Shown: positions 53,310 to 64,000 of the stretch, piece after piece
How positions within the stretch are numbered: position 1 is the stretch's first letter
Layout: each line of letters starts with the position of its first letter
Assembly: GCA_032622095.1 (NCBI GenBank)
Contig: CP136067.1
Coordinates: 196,192,052-196,256,051, forward strand
Source: Siphonodentalium dalli
Taxonomy: Eukaryota > Mollusca > Scaphopoda > Gadilida > Siphonodentaliidae
Direction of reading: 5' to 3'
Length of the DNA stretch: 64,000 nt
Translations under genes and position numbers: made by a program
Notes under the pieces: generated by a model
Told to the model about the DNA's origin: nothing
Database searches by the model: none
The model's input: the letters and a program-made list of their open reading frames with translations, nothing else

Positions 53310-56300
53310 CCTGCACCCCACACGGAGCTAAACGTCAATGATGTCTTACCTGTAAACAGCCTGCACCCCACACGGAGCTACACGTCAATGATGTCTTACC
53401 TGTAAACATCCTGCACCCCACACGGAGCTACACGTCAATGATGTCTTACCTGTAAACATCCTGCACCCCACACGGAGCTACACGTCAATGATGTCTTACC
53501 TGTAAACATCCTGCACCCCACACGGAGCTACACGTCAATGATGTCTTACCTGTAAACATCCTGCAACCCACACGGAGCTACACGGCAATGATGTCTTACC
53601 TGTAAACATCCTGCACCCCACACGGAGCTACACGTCAATGATGTCTTACCTGTAAACATCCTGCAACCCACACGGAGCTACACGTCAATGATGTCTTACC
53701 TGTAAACATCCTGCACCCCACACGGAGCTACACGTCAATGATGTCTTACCTGTAAACATCCTGCACCCCACACGGAGCTACACGTCAATGATGTCTTACC
53801 TGTAAACATCCTGCACCCCACACGGAGCTACACGTCAATGATGTCTTACCTGTAAACATCCTGCACCCCACACGGAGCTACACGTCAATGATGTCTTACC
53901 TGTAAACATCCTGCACCCCACACGGAGCTACAAGTCAATGATGTCTTACCTGTAAACATCCTGCACCCCACACGGAGCTACACGTCAATGATGTCTTACC
54001 TGTAAACATCCTGCACCCCACACGGAGCTACACGTCAATGATGTCTTACCTGTAAACATCCTGCACCCCACACGGAGCTACACGTCAATGATGTCTTACC
54101 TGTAAACATCCTGCACCCCACACGGAGCTACACGTCAATGATGTCTTACCTGTAAACATCCTGCACCCCACACGGAGCTACACGTCAATGATGTCTTACC
54201 TGTAAACATCCTGCACCCCACACGGAGCTACACGTCAATGATGTCTTACCTGTAAACATCCTGCACCCCACACGGAGCTACACGTCAATGATGTCTTACC
54301 TGTAAACATCCTGCACCCCACACGGAGCTACACGTCAATGATGTCTTACCTGTAAACATCCTGCACCCCACACGGAGCTACACGTCAATGATGTCTTACC
54401 TGTAAACATCCTGCAACCCACACAGAGCTACACGTCAATGATGTCTTACCTGTAAACATCCTGCACCCCACACGGAGCTACACGTCAATGATGTCTTACC
54501 TGTAAACATCCTGCACCCCACACGGAGCTACACGTCAATGATGTCTTACCTGTAAACATCCTGCAACCCACACGGAGCTACACGTCAATGATGTCTTACC
54601 TGTAAACATCCTGCACCCCACACGGAGCTACACGTCAATGATGTATTACCTGTAAACATCCTGCACCCCACACGGAGCTACACGTCAATGATGTCTTACC
54701 TGTAAACATCCTGCACCCCACACGGAGCTACACGTCAATGATGTCTTACCTGTAAACATCCTGCAACCCACACGGAGCTACACGTCAATGATGTCTTACC
54801 TGTAAACATCCTGCAACCCACACGGAGCTACACGTCAATGATGTCTTACCTGTAAACATCCTGCACCCCACACGGAGCTACACGGCAATGATGTCTTACC
54901 TGTAAACATCCTGCACCCCACACGGAGCTACACGTCAATGATGTCTTACCTGTAAACATCCTGCAACCCACACGGAGCTACACGTCAATGATGTCTTACC
55001 TGTAAACATCCTGCACCCCACACGGAGCTACACGTCAATGATGTCTTACCTGTAAACATCCTGCACCCCACACGGAGCTACACGTCAATGATGTCTTACC
55101 TGTAAACATCCTGCAACCCACACGGAGCTACACGTCAATGATGCCTTACCTGTAAACATCCTGCACCCCACACGGAGCTACACGGCAATGATGTCTTACC
55201 TGTAAACATCCTGCACCCCACACGGAGCTACACGTCAATGATGTCTTACCTGTAAACATCCTGCACCCCACACGGAGCTACACGTCAATGATGTCTTACC
55301 TGTAAACATCCTGCACCCCACACGGAGCTACACGTCAATGATGTCTTACCTGTAAACATCCTGCACCCCACACGGAGCTACACGTCAATGATGTCTTACC
55401 TGTAAACATCCTGCACCCCACACGGAGCTACACGTCAATGATGTCTTACCTGTAAACATCCTGCACCCCACACGGAGCTACACGTCAATGATGTCTTACC
55501 TGTAAACATCCTGCACCCCACACGGAGCTACACGTCAATGATGTCTTCCCTGTAAACATCCTGCACCCCACACGGAGCTACACGTCAATGATGTCTTACC
55601 TGTAAACATCCTGCAACCCACACGGAGCTACACGTCAATGATGTCTTACCTGTAAACATCCTGCACCCCACACGGAGCTACACGGCAATGATGTCTTACC
55701 TGTAAACATCCTGCACCCCACACGGAGCTACACGTCAATGATGTCTTACCTGTAAACATCCTGCAACCCACACGGAGCTACACGTCAATGATGTCTTACC
55801 TGTAAACATCCTGCACCCCACACGGAGCTACACGTCAATGATGTCTTACCTGTAAACATCCTGCACCCCACACGGAGCTACACGTCAATGATGTCTTACC
55901 TGTAAACATCCTGCACCCCACACGGAGCTACACGTCAATGATGTCTTACCTGTAAACATCCTGCAACCCACACGGAGCTACACGTCAATGATGTCTTAGC
56001 TGTAAACATCCTGCAGCCCACACGGAGCTACACGTCAATGATGTCTTACCTGTAAACATCCTGCACCCCACACGGAGCTACACGGCAATGATGTCTTACC
56101 TGTAAACATCCTGCACCCCACACGGAGCTACACGTCAATGATGTCTTACCTGTAAACATCCTGCACCCCACACGGAGCTACACATCAATGATGTCTTACC
56201 TGTAAACATCCTGCACCCCACACGGAGCTACACGTCAATGATGTCTTACCTGTAAACATCCTGCAACCCACACGGAGCTACACGTCAATGATGTCTTACC

Positions 56301-57957
56301 TGTAAACATCCTGCACCCCACACGGAGCTACACGGCAATGATGTCTTACCTGTAAACATCCTGCACCCCACACGGAGCTACACGTCAATAATGTCTTACC
56401 TGTAAACATCCTGCACCCCACACGGAGCTACACATCAATGATGTCTTACCTGTAAACATCCTGCACCCCACACGGAGCTACACGTCAATGATGTCTTACC
56501 TGTAAACATCCTGCAACCCACACGGAGCTACACGTCAATGATGTCTTACCTGTAAACATCCTGCAACCCACACGGAGCTACACGTCAATGATGTCTTACC
56601 TGTAAACATCCTGCACCCCACACGGAGCTACACGGCAATGATGTCTTACCTGTAAACATCCTGCACCCCACACAGAGCTACACGTCAATGATGTCTTACC
56701 TGTAAACATCCTGCACCCCACACGGAGCTACACGTCAATGATGTCTTACCTGTAAACATCCTGCACCCCACACAGAGCTACACGTCAATGATGTCTTACC
56801 TGTAAACATCCTGCACCCCACACGGAGCTACACGTCAATGATGTCTTACCTGTAAACATCCTGCACCCCACACGGAGCTACACGTCAATGATGTCTTACC
56901 TGTAAACATCCTGCACCCCACACGGAGCTACACGTCAATGATGTCTTACCTGTAAACATCCTGCACCCCACACGGAGCTACACGTCAATGATGTCTTACC
57001 TGTAAACATCCTGCACCCCACACGGAGCTACACAGCAATGATGTCTTACCTGTAAACATCCTGCACCCCACACGGAGCTACACGTCAATGATGTCTTACC
57101 TGTAAACATCCTGCTACCCACACGGAGCTACACGTCAATGATGTCTTACCTGTAAACATCCTGCACCCCACATGGAGCTACACGTCAATGATGTCTTACC
57201 TGTAAACATCCTGCACCCCACACGGAGCTACACGTCAATGATGTCTTACCTGTAAACATCCTGCACCCCACACGGAGCTACATGTCAATGATGTCTTACC
57301 TGTAAACATCCTGCACCCCACACGGAGCTACACGTCAATGATGTCTTACCTGTAAACATCCTGCACCCCACACGGAGCTACAAGTCAATGATGTCTTACC
57401 TGTAAACATCCTGCAACCCACACGGAGCTACACGTCAATGATGTCTTACCTGTAAACATCCTGCAACCCACACGGAGCTACACGTCAATGATGTCTTACC
57501 TGTAAACATCCTGCACCCCACACGGAGCTACACGGCAATGATGTCTTACCTGTAAACATCCTGCACCCCACACGGAGCTACACGTCAATGATGTCTTACC
57601 TGTAAACATCCTGCAACCCACACGGAGCTACACGTCAATGATGTCTTACATGTAAACATCCTGCACCCCACACGGAGCTACACGTCAATGATGTCTTACC
57701 TGTAAACATCCTGCACCCCACACGGAGCTACACGTCAATGATGTCTTACCTGTAAACATCCTGCACCCCACACGGAGCTACACGGCAATGATGTCTTACC
57801 TGTAAACATCCTGCACCCCACACGGAGCTACACGTCAATGATGTCTTACCTGTAAACATCCTGCACCCCACACGGAGCTACACGTCAATGATGTCTTACA
57901 TGTAAACATCCTGCACCCCACACGGAGCTACACGTCAATGATGTCTTACCTGTAAGT
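53310..57957. repeat. 50-bp satellite, 93 monomers
   Basis: Each monomer starts CCTGCACCCCACACGGAGCT and continues ACACGTCAATGATGTCTTAC, then CTGTAAACAT. Phase is constant across the array (position 53401 and 57901 are in the same register, 4500 bp = 90 x 50), so there is no indel. Variation is by single substitutions, chiefly CACCCCA to CAACCCA and ACGTCAATG to ACGGCAATG. Stops occur in every frame. The minus strand has TTTACAGGTAAGAC in nearly every unit. Confidence 0.97.
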
Positions 57958-58018
57958 GATTTGTTTTTGCATTTCAAGTTCTTTGGGCATCAATGTGCAT
58001 TCCACATATAATTTTTTA
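57958..58018. other. Spacer with donor-like array end
   Basis: The last monomer ends CCTGTAAGTGATTTG rather than CCTGTAAACAT, giving a GTAAGT on the plus strand. Confidence 0.6.
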
Positions 58019-58262
58019 CCCTTTCTATACTAAATACTCATTGATGAGTAATTCTCTTAGGAAATGTTCACATAATAAGTTCAACACATGACTATCTGAA
58101 CATTTCCCACAAATGAACATGAATAATTCTGCTCTTGAATTATCTGTTTTTTGTCTTTCATCTGCTTTTATTACCTGAACACCCCTCCAAATGATAATAG
58201 ACCATTCCAATGTACACTTTTATAATTGAATGGAAGAATCCGTTTAGTATAGAAAGGGTTAA
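58019..58262. mobile_element. Family J MITE, complete copy
   Basis: The element 58019-58258 starts CCCTTTCTATACTAAATACT and ends TTTAGTATAGAAAGGG. TTAA follows at 58259-58262; the left flank is TTTA, a probable mutated TTAA. Internal text includes GGAAATGTTCACATAATAAG and CACCCCTCCAAATGATAATA. Confidence 0.85.
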
Positions 58263-58437
58263 CTAATATCAGCCGTAGTCCACCTGATATGTTGAAAAAT
58301 CTTTCCTCACTGTGGTCAGGACTACTGAAATGTACAGCTCTATGATTTTTAATTTCAATACATGTAGTCCTTGACCAATCTCTACCAGCCGTGTCTCTTG
58401 CAGATAACATCTCTGTCAAAATACCAAGTAAATTTTC
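58263..58437. other. Spacer, nothing recognised
   Basis: Minus frame 58171-58419 overlaps the MITE and shows no domain. Confidence 0.45.
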
Positions 58438-58545
58438 ATCTAATATTAATTTATTCGTCTAATATTAAATTATTCATCTAATATTAAATTATTCATCTAA
58501 TATTAAACTATTTGTCTAATATTAAATTATTCGTATAATATCACC
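58438..58545. repeat. ~16-bp tandem repeat
   Basis: ATTCATCTAATATTAAATT recurs about six times with small changes. Confidence 0.85.
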
Positions 58546-58808
58546 TAGTTAATGTGCGAATCATGAAACTTGTTTCGTATAAAACAATGCATCAGTTGTC
58601 TCTGTGGAACATGTCATTACAATAGGAGATATAATACTATGGGAAAAGCAGACAAAATATAGTCCCATGCAAATCTAACAATTATTTGGGAAACTCATTA
58701 TTTATGAACCGGTTTGAACTCGATTCTGGTATTATGTGATCAGTCTGTGTTGTCGGCGATAAAATTATTATTGAACATGTATTTTCTCCAATGAATCTCG
58801 TAAATTCT
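58546..58808. other. Spacer, nothing recognised
   Basis: No gene seen. Confidence 0.5.
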
Positions 58809-58951
58809 GGTATTTGGACAGCGTCGTTAATATAGGACAGGTTAGCGATGCTATGAGAGCTCGGTCCTGGGCACAGTGAGGTATTTGGACAGCGTCATTA
58901 ATATAGGACAGGTTAGCGATGCTATGAGAGCTCGGTCCTGGACACGGTGAG
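58809..58951. repeat. 71-bp tandem duplication
   Basis: GGTATTTGGACAGCGTC starts at 58809 and 58880, and the two 71-bp copies differ at a few bases only. Confidence 0.9.
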
Positions 58952-59400
58952 GTAAACCTGTGTTTCTTGGTGCAAGTTATGAACCTTTCTACTCGCCCTT
59001 TTGCAAAAAAAGGTCATATTATGTAATAAGTCCATCCATCCATCTGTTAACAATTTTGGTATTCGATAGTTAACCCTTTACCCAACAAACCGGCCAAAAC
59101 CGGCCAAATAAAGCTTCAACAGCCTAAAATATCTTCGGTCTGTCTCAATAGAACCATACAAATATGGATATCATTGGAACCGGCTCCTTGACCACACTGT
59201 GATAGTTACAGTTATGCCCTGTGCCAATGCATTCTCTTATATATGCGAGTCGACCATAGGTCGCCTCGCATATATAAGAGAATGCATTGGCCTAAAAAAA
59301 TCTTTTTTTAACACTTTTTACCCTTTTTTCTTACATTCTTTAACAATTTTATAATTTTTAATGTGTTAAGCCAATGCATTCTCTAATATACAATTCGACA
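58952..59400. mobile_element. TTAACCCTTT end and isolated family C hairpin
   Basis: TTAACCCTTTACCCAACAAA near 59071 resembles the ends of families B, D and J; its other end is unclear. The family C hairpin lies at 59217-59295 with intact arms (CCAATGCATTCTCTTATATA and AGAATGCATTGG). A third, diverged arm appears near 59372. Confidence 0.65.
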
Positions 59401-60074
59401 TGGCTAAAGAGAATATATTGCCACGCCCTAGCGATGCTTTTGTTTGACTTTGTGTTTTACTGATTTTAGGTTTTCAGAGTATAATCTCATTAATTATTTC
59501 GTTCATTGCTTTTAAAACAATTAGGTTTCGCCCATGTGATAATTTGGCTCTGATGAGGTATGCCACACCCCAACCTCTTGTTGAACTTGCATGCTATGTA
59601 TATGAATACATGCAGCCTAGACAGGAAATTCTGGTTAATGCCAACACTCCTATTTAGTCTTCCATCTAAACAGACTACTTCATGTGGGTTTTCCATTTCA
59701 GTTTGGGAAGTAGAACTTAAAGAATTCTGGGACTCATTCCTCAGACCTGATGTTGGTATGCCGACAAGTTAATGAGGAATGTGGATGACGAAGGTATTTA
59801 TAATTTATTGCAAATTCTAGGTAGGAGTAATGTAATGAATGAATATTACTAATAAAAATGATTGACAATAATAATAAAGAGTATGTAATTGAATTTTTGA
59901 ACTGCTGCAAACAATTATCATTTGTGGTAGGATGGTAGGTTATTTAGTAGCTTGAACATTATTTACAACATGGACTTGTGCTCTTGCTATTATGGGACTG
60001 TTATTGCAAGGGAGTTAACTCTAAATCCTTGATGTCACCTTGGAGTGTAATGTTATTATTATTGAGCAGGTGGC
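59401..60074. other. Intergenic, nothing recognised
   Basis: Frames of 60-70 codons (59490-59772 on both strands) have no domain. Confidence 0.5.
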
Positions 60075-60352
60075 TTAACCCTTTGAGTGCCAGGTCCGAT
60101 TTTTGTATCAACCCATACCCTGTGCCAATGCATTCTCTTATATATGCGAGTCGACCATAGGTCGGCTCGCATATATAAGAGAATGCATTGGCCTAACAAT
60201 TTTTCATCTTTGTTATTATTTTCTACAATTTTACAATTTTAATAATTTTTTTAAAATCTAAAAAAAAATTATTTTTTTTATTTTTTTAGGGCCGATTTTA
60301 CAGACCGTAAATTAGGGCCGATGAGATCGGCCCCTGGCACTGAAAGGGTTAA
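60075..60352 (+). mobile_element. Family B MITE with family C hairpin, intact ends
   Basis: The element 60079-60348 is flanked by TTAA (60075-60078 and 60349-60352). It starts CCCTTTGAGTGCCAGGTCCG and ends CCCCTGGCACTGAAAGGG. The family C hairpin sits at 60117-60198. Confidence 0.9.
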
Positions 60353-60491
60353 ATTCCTATTCAACTCTTCACCATGCGAGTTTTAATCAATTGTAGGGGC
60401 TTTAACACATTCCCAAATTACCCAGGATACCCCCTGAAAATAATCCTGTATTTAGTTCCTCATTTTACTGTGGAAAATCCCTGATTAAAAC
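60353..60491. other. Spacer
   Basis: Nothing recognised. Confidence 0.5.
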
Positions 60492-60686
60492 TACAGTAAT
60501 GTCCTAAATAATTGACCCCTAAACCAGAGCAGAATTTTGGGAAATTTTTCAGGATTTAGTCGGAAATATGGCTTGTTGCCATTCATCGGAAAGCCCTCAC
60601 CGAGAGCCATATTTCTGTCTAAATCCTGAAAATTTCCCATTAATTCTGCTGTGGTTTAGGGGTCGTTTATTTAGGACATTACTGTA
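60492..60686. mobile_element. Tc1-like MITE, copy f
   Basis: The element 60494-60684 (191 bp) starts CAGTAATGTCCTAAATAATT, ends GGACATTACTG, and has TA on both sides. Confidence 0.9.
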
Positions 60687-60704
60687 CTTTTCATTTTTCT
60701 TCCA

Positions 60705-60908
60705 TTAACCCTTCAACTGGAACTTCCTGAAATTTTGCAAAAACCCTGTGCCAATGCATTCTCTTATATATGAGAGTATCCCATAGGGAATGCATTCGCC
60801 TAACAATATTTACCTTGACATTGTAAGCCAGTGCATTCTCTCCCTGTGAGAGACTCGAATATATAAGAGAATGCACTGGACAGCATACTCCCATCATTAA
60901 AGGGTTAA
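60705..60908 (+). mobile_element. Family D MITE, complete ends
   Basis: The element 60709-60904 starts CCCTTCAACTGGAACTTCCT and ends CATCATTAAAGGG, with TTAA at 60705-60708 and 60905-60908. Inside are two damaged family C stems (CCAATGCATTCTCTTATATA near 60752 and CCAGTGCATTCTC near 60828). Confidence 0.85.
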
Positions 60909-61579
60909 GACACTTCCTGGTTCTTAGAGGAATTAAATTCCTACCAAAGGAGATATATTTGAAGAATTCATATGAAACTTCTGACAATTAAAATAATTAC
61001 ATATAATTTAAAAACTAATGTCAAATTTCAGACATATCGGATTGCTTGACTCAGATTTATTATTTTGATACCTGAAACTATATAAATGCTTTTTGAACCC
61101 TGATTTCTGAGAATTGGATTTTGTGTTATTAATCTCAGTGTAGTCGTAATAGACAAACAGTTTTTCAGACAAACCCATAACAAGAAAACTGCTTCTAAGA
61201 AAAGAGCATTTGAGTCTCTCAATAATTGAAGATACAAACAGATTTGATCCCTCAAAGGTATCTGAAATTACCGATCTGTTTCAATTTGGATAGGAAAGTT
61301 GGCATAAAAATGGCTTGAGAAGACGATATTTGTTCTAACTTTTGATTCCTAATTAATATTGTCTTCTGATGTGTTTGCGCTTGATGTGTTTACGAAGTTT
61401 GATGAATGTCGTTTATGTGTGCCTTTATACATCTTTTATGTGAACATATTTATGGTATCCAGTCGATATATATCATTTGATCACATCATGTCACCATTTA
61501 TAAAAGGGTTTTGGGCCAAATGTTACAAAGGTTATCTTCTGCTGTCAAGTCCATGAGTGAGTATTCCTGCAGCAATAAC
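60909..61579. other. Intergenic, nothing recognised
   Basis: Short frames only, no domain. Confidence 0.5.
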
Positions 61580-61997
61580 TTAAAGGTACTCAATCCGATC
61601 AGAGTGTCCCCATATCATCAAGATACAACAACATTTCTTCACAATATACTTTAGTTATCAGAATCGATTAATTGCAACAAAATAATGCTAACCACTGTCA
61701 ACTATGGTATAAAATTTCCCAAAACGTGTTATTTATCAACTTTTTGTTCAACGAAATATGGCTGTATTATCACTTGTTTTTAGAGTTCTCCATCTTCATC
61801 CGAAATTTTTACCAAAACCATCCATTTGACGGCGTGTTTCTGGGCCACAAACAATTGAAATAACAAACTTCAAAAATCTATATCTGATCACTCTGAGCTT
61901 TGATGGGTGGGTTCCTCGACTCGAATCAAATATTTTTTACCCCCGAAGCCAAAGAAATAGTAATTTAGGAGGGTCTGATCGGATTGAGTACCTTTAA
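61580..61997 (+). mobile_element. Family F MITE, copy 8 (best preserved)
   Basis: The body 61584-61993 (410 bp) has both ends intact (AGGTACTCAATCCGATCAGA and TCTGATCGGATTGAGTACCT) and TTAA on both sides. Confidence 0.9.
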
Positions 61998-62685
61998 ACA
62001 AATATAAACTGATTTTGTTGATATTCGGTATATGAGACTTGATCAACAATATCTTGATTGATTTCGAAAACTGGCAAGTCCGCATGTTGTGGGCGGAGTT
62101 ATGGCCCTTTAATTAGTTTATCTTTGTGAAGTTTGATCATGATAGTGTGATATCAACTGATTTTGTTCATATTTGGTATATGAGACTTGCTCATCGATGT
62201 CTACATCGATTTTGAAAACAGGCCAGGTTCGCTTATTGTGGGCGGAGTTAAGCCCCTGAATTAGTTACTTATCGTGAATTTTGATCGCATTACGGCAATA
62301 ACTTAAACAAATGTCTACTGACTTTGTTGATATTCGGTATATTAGACTTGCTCATCAATGTCTTGATTGAGTTCATAAATCGGCCAGATCCCTTTCTTTT
62401 AGGTAGAGTTACAGTCACAAACTTTGTTAATTTGTTAATTTATGTGAATTTTTATCGTGGTAGCACCATAAGTAGAAAAATGATCAACTGAATTAGTTGA
62501 TATTTGGTATGTGAAACCTGCTCAACAATGTCTTGATCGAGTTTGATCATGTTCGCTTATTTATGGCTGAGTTAATGCAATTAATTAATTTATTTTTGTG
62601 AATTTCGATCGCTATAATAGAATAACTTAGACGAGGTCAATTGGCAGGGGAATATTTGGTATGTCAGACATGCTCAACAGTGTTG
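61998..62685. repeat. Degenerate ~135-bp tandem units (about 5)
   Basis: Blocks TTTGTTGATATTCGGTATAT, GAGACTTGATCAACAATAT, TTGTGGGCGGAGTTA and TTTATCTTTGTGAA recur about five times with heavy divergence. Architecture resembles the arrays at 40.9 and 48.5 kb. Confidence 0.75.
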
Positions 62686-62955
62686 TGTATGAACAAGCCT
62701 TGAAATAGTGTGCCTGTCATTTGCAGAATGAGGTCCCCAGAGGGTGAATTTAGTGATGCTACCCTGCATAGTGGGCTAGCATCACCAAATTCACCCTCTG
62801 GGAACCTCATTCTGCTGAGGTGTAAGCAGAATGAGGTCCCCAGAGGGTGAATTTGGTGATGCTAGCCCGCTATGCGGGGTAGCATCACTAAATTCACCCT
62901 CTGGGGAACTCATTCTGCAAATGACAGACACACTATTTCAAGGCTTGTGAATGAT
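62686..62955. mobile_element. Family K MITE, copy 2
   Basis: The element 62694-62947 (254 bp) has perfect CAAGCCTTG/CAAGGCTTG ends and lies in the opposite orientation to copy 1 (central spacer TGAGGTGTAA against TTACACCTCA). Flanks TGTATGAA and TGAATGAT agree at six of eight positions, a decayed 8-bp duplication. Confidence 0.85.
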
Positions 62956-63579
62956 TTATTTATTATAGTGACATGTATGAGCTTATACACAATTACAATA
63001 ATAAAGATTCAATCACGCCCGGCCCATAGGGCCTATAAGTCACTCTATATACACAATATAAGTACATGTACTAGCTGCGCGGCGTTGACAAAATAGCTTG
63101 TCTTCTGCTATACGCTTGGTGGAGAAATTTTGACATTTGTCGAGGGAAAGTATTGACCAATAATTCAGTCATAAAAGCGAGTGAGTGCACACCATTGATA
63201 TGGAAGTCAGTGTTTTCAAATAATTTCCTCCTGGCATAGGCATCACTCTGGAACAGGAATTGAAGCTCATCTTCAACAGAGTTTTATCCACAGAACACAC
63301 ATATTCTATCATCGAGGTCCTCCCCTAGCCACCTACCAGTCTCTACTTTCAGTGGGAGTATTCCACAGCGGAATTGAGCCATAACAGATCACTCGTGCTT
63401 TGTTATGTCAATACACACATAGTTTTCAACAGAATATACACGTTTTAGTTCTTTATAAAGTCGCAGTTTATTTACAGTATTGTATTTTCAATCCAAGGCC
63501 ATGTTTGTCTTAGCTACCGCAACTTGACCCCGCATTTCTGATGGAAATTATTTATATGCCCCCATCTGTCCATCTGTAT
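62956..63579. other. Intergenic, nothing recognised
   Basis: The run ATGAATTAT-like and AATATAAGTACATG text contains no domain-bearing frame. Confidence 0.45.
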
Positions 63580-63885
63580 GATTTTTCTTGTCTGCTCCAT
63601 AAAACCGTGTTGCTTTATTGGATTCTGTTAAAACTTGGCGTGGTTGTTTCTAATGAGGAGATGATTTGTCACACACAAGTGTGAAGGTCAATATGACAGG
63701 TCAAGGTCGTTCTATCGATACTAATTCTGATAAGTTTTTCATAAAAGTATGGCGGTATTATATTCTCCATGACTTCATGGAGTGCAACATTACAATTTAT
63801 TGGAGGTCAGGGTATATATTCGCTGATGAGTCGCTTCATTTTGGGGACATAGTCATTTCCGAGCGACATTTCTTGTTTTTAATGA
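63580..63885 (+). repeat. Family M dispersed repeat, copy 2
   Basis: It matches 28595-29120 in ordered blocks (TCTGCTCCATAAAACCG, GGTCAAGGTCGTTC, ATCGATACTAATTCTGATAA, CGCTGATGAGTCGCTTCATT). Confidence 0.65.
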
Positions 63886-63911
63886 TTTTAAATCAACATA
63901 CAAAATCCAAA

Positions 63912-64000
63912 TACAGTAATGCCCTAAATAATTGACTCCTTAACCAAAGCAGAATCAGTGAGAGCTTCTGATGAATGGCAACAAGCCATATTTCCGACTA
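63912..64000 (+). mobile_element. Tc1-like MITE, copy g, cut by window end
   Basis: After TA at 63912-63913 it starts CAGTAATGCCCTAAATAATT. One arm is shortened (GCAGAATCAGTGAGAGCTTC), and the element continues past the end of the window. Confidence 0.85.

Noticed and set aside
53310..57957. CRISPR-like array of regular repeats
   Set aside because: There are no variable spacers: the whole 50-bp unit is repeated, in an animal-type genome.

Overview
The window reads as nuclear DNA of an invertebrate animal. It is AT-rich and gene-poor, with no operons or bacterial-style gene packing. The one convincing host-type gene resembles the large intron-poor TRIM/beta-propeller families of molluscs, brachiopods and relatives. 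The repeats (TTAA-flanked foldback MITEs, APE-type LINEs, long AGCTCAAC-ended arrays with GTCCGTCGTCCGT leaders) are of a kind common in such genomes. A lophotrochozoan is my best guess, by inference only. Most open frames here look like chance or are repeat-borne.

Layout. 0-8 kb: a microsatellite, a TTAA-flanked MITE (family F), then a TRIM-like protein (2486-3949). Its B-box-encoding 5' part (2201-2485) carries in-frame stops. Four perfect CArG boxes sit at 7.8 kb. 8-14 kb: a 109-bp-arm palindrome and a decayed APE-type LINE on the minus strand (8587 to about 13540), broken by a 165-bp TTAA foldback MITE and another insert, with a 75-bp direct repeat on both sides. 14-25 kb: a 22-copy 26/30-bp tandem repeat, more family F copies and long stretches with nothing recognisable. 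25.4-28.6 kb: a 3.1-kb element with about 850-bp inverted arms and THAP-like and SAP-like scraps inside. 28.6-40 kb: dispersed repeats, a 14-bp and a 28-bp tandem array, a second LINE tail (34.7-35.1 kb), a 61-nt poly-C run, Tc1-like and hAT-like MITEs. 40.9-46.8 kb: an array of about 35 units of 156-166 bp with a 1944-bp higher-order period. 47-52 kb: MITE clusters, including a three-level nest with a perfect 9-bp target duplication. 52.2-52.9 kb: 57-bp repeats. 53.3-57.96 kb: 93 monomers of a 50-bp satellite with no indel in 4.5 kb. 58-64 kb: further MITEs and degenerate repeats.

The genes do not form a pathway. The coherent story is mobile-element ecology. At least four non-autonomous families (B, D, F, J) are flanked by TTAA, as expected of piggyBac-like transposition. 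Others carry TA (Tc1/mariner-like), 8-bp (hAT-like) and 9-bp (Mutator-like) duplications. Several insert into one another, so relative ages can be read from the nesting. The most unusual items are the 50-bp satellite, which carries a consensus 5' splice site on the minus strand in nearly every monomer, the 1944-bp higher-order array rich in YY1-like motifs, and the 3.1-kb long-armed element. No tRNA, rRNA or CRISPR array was found.
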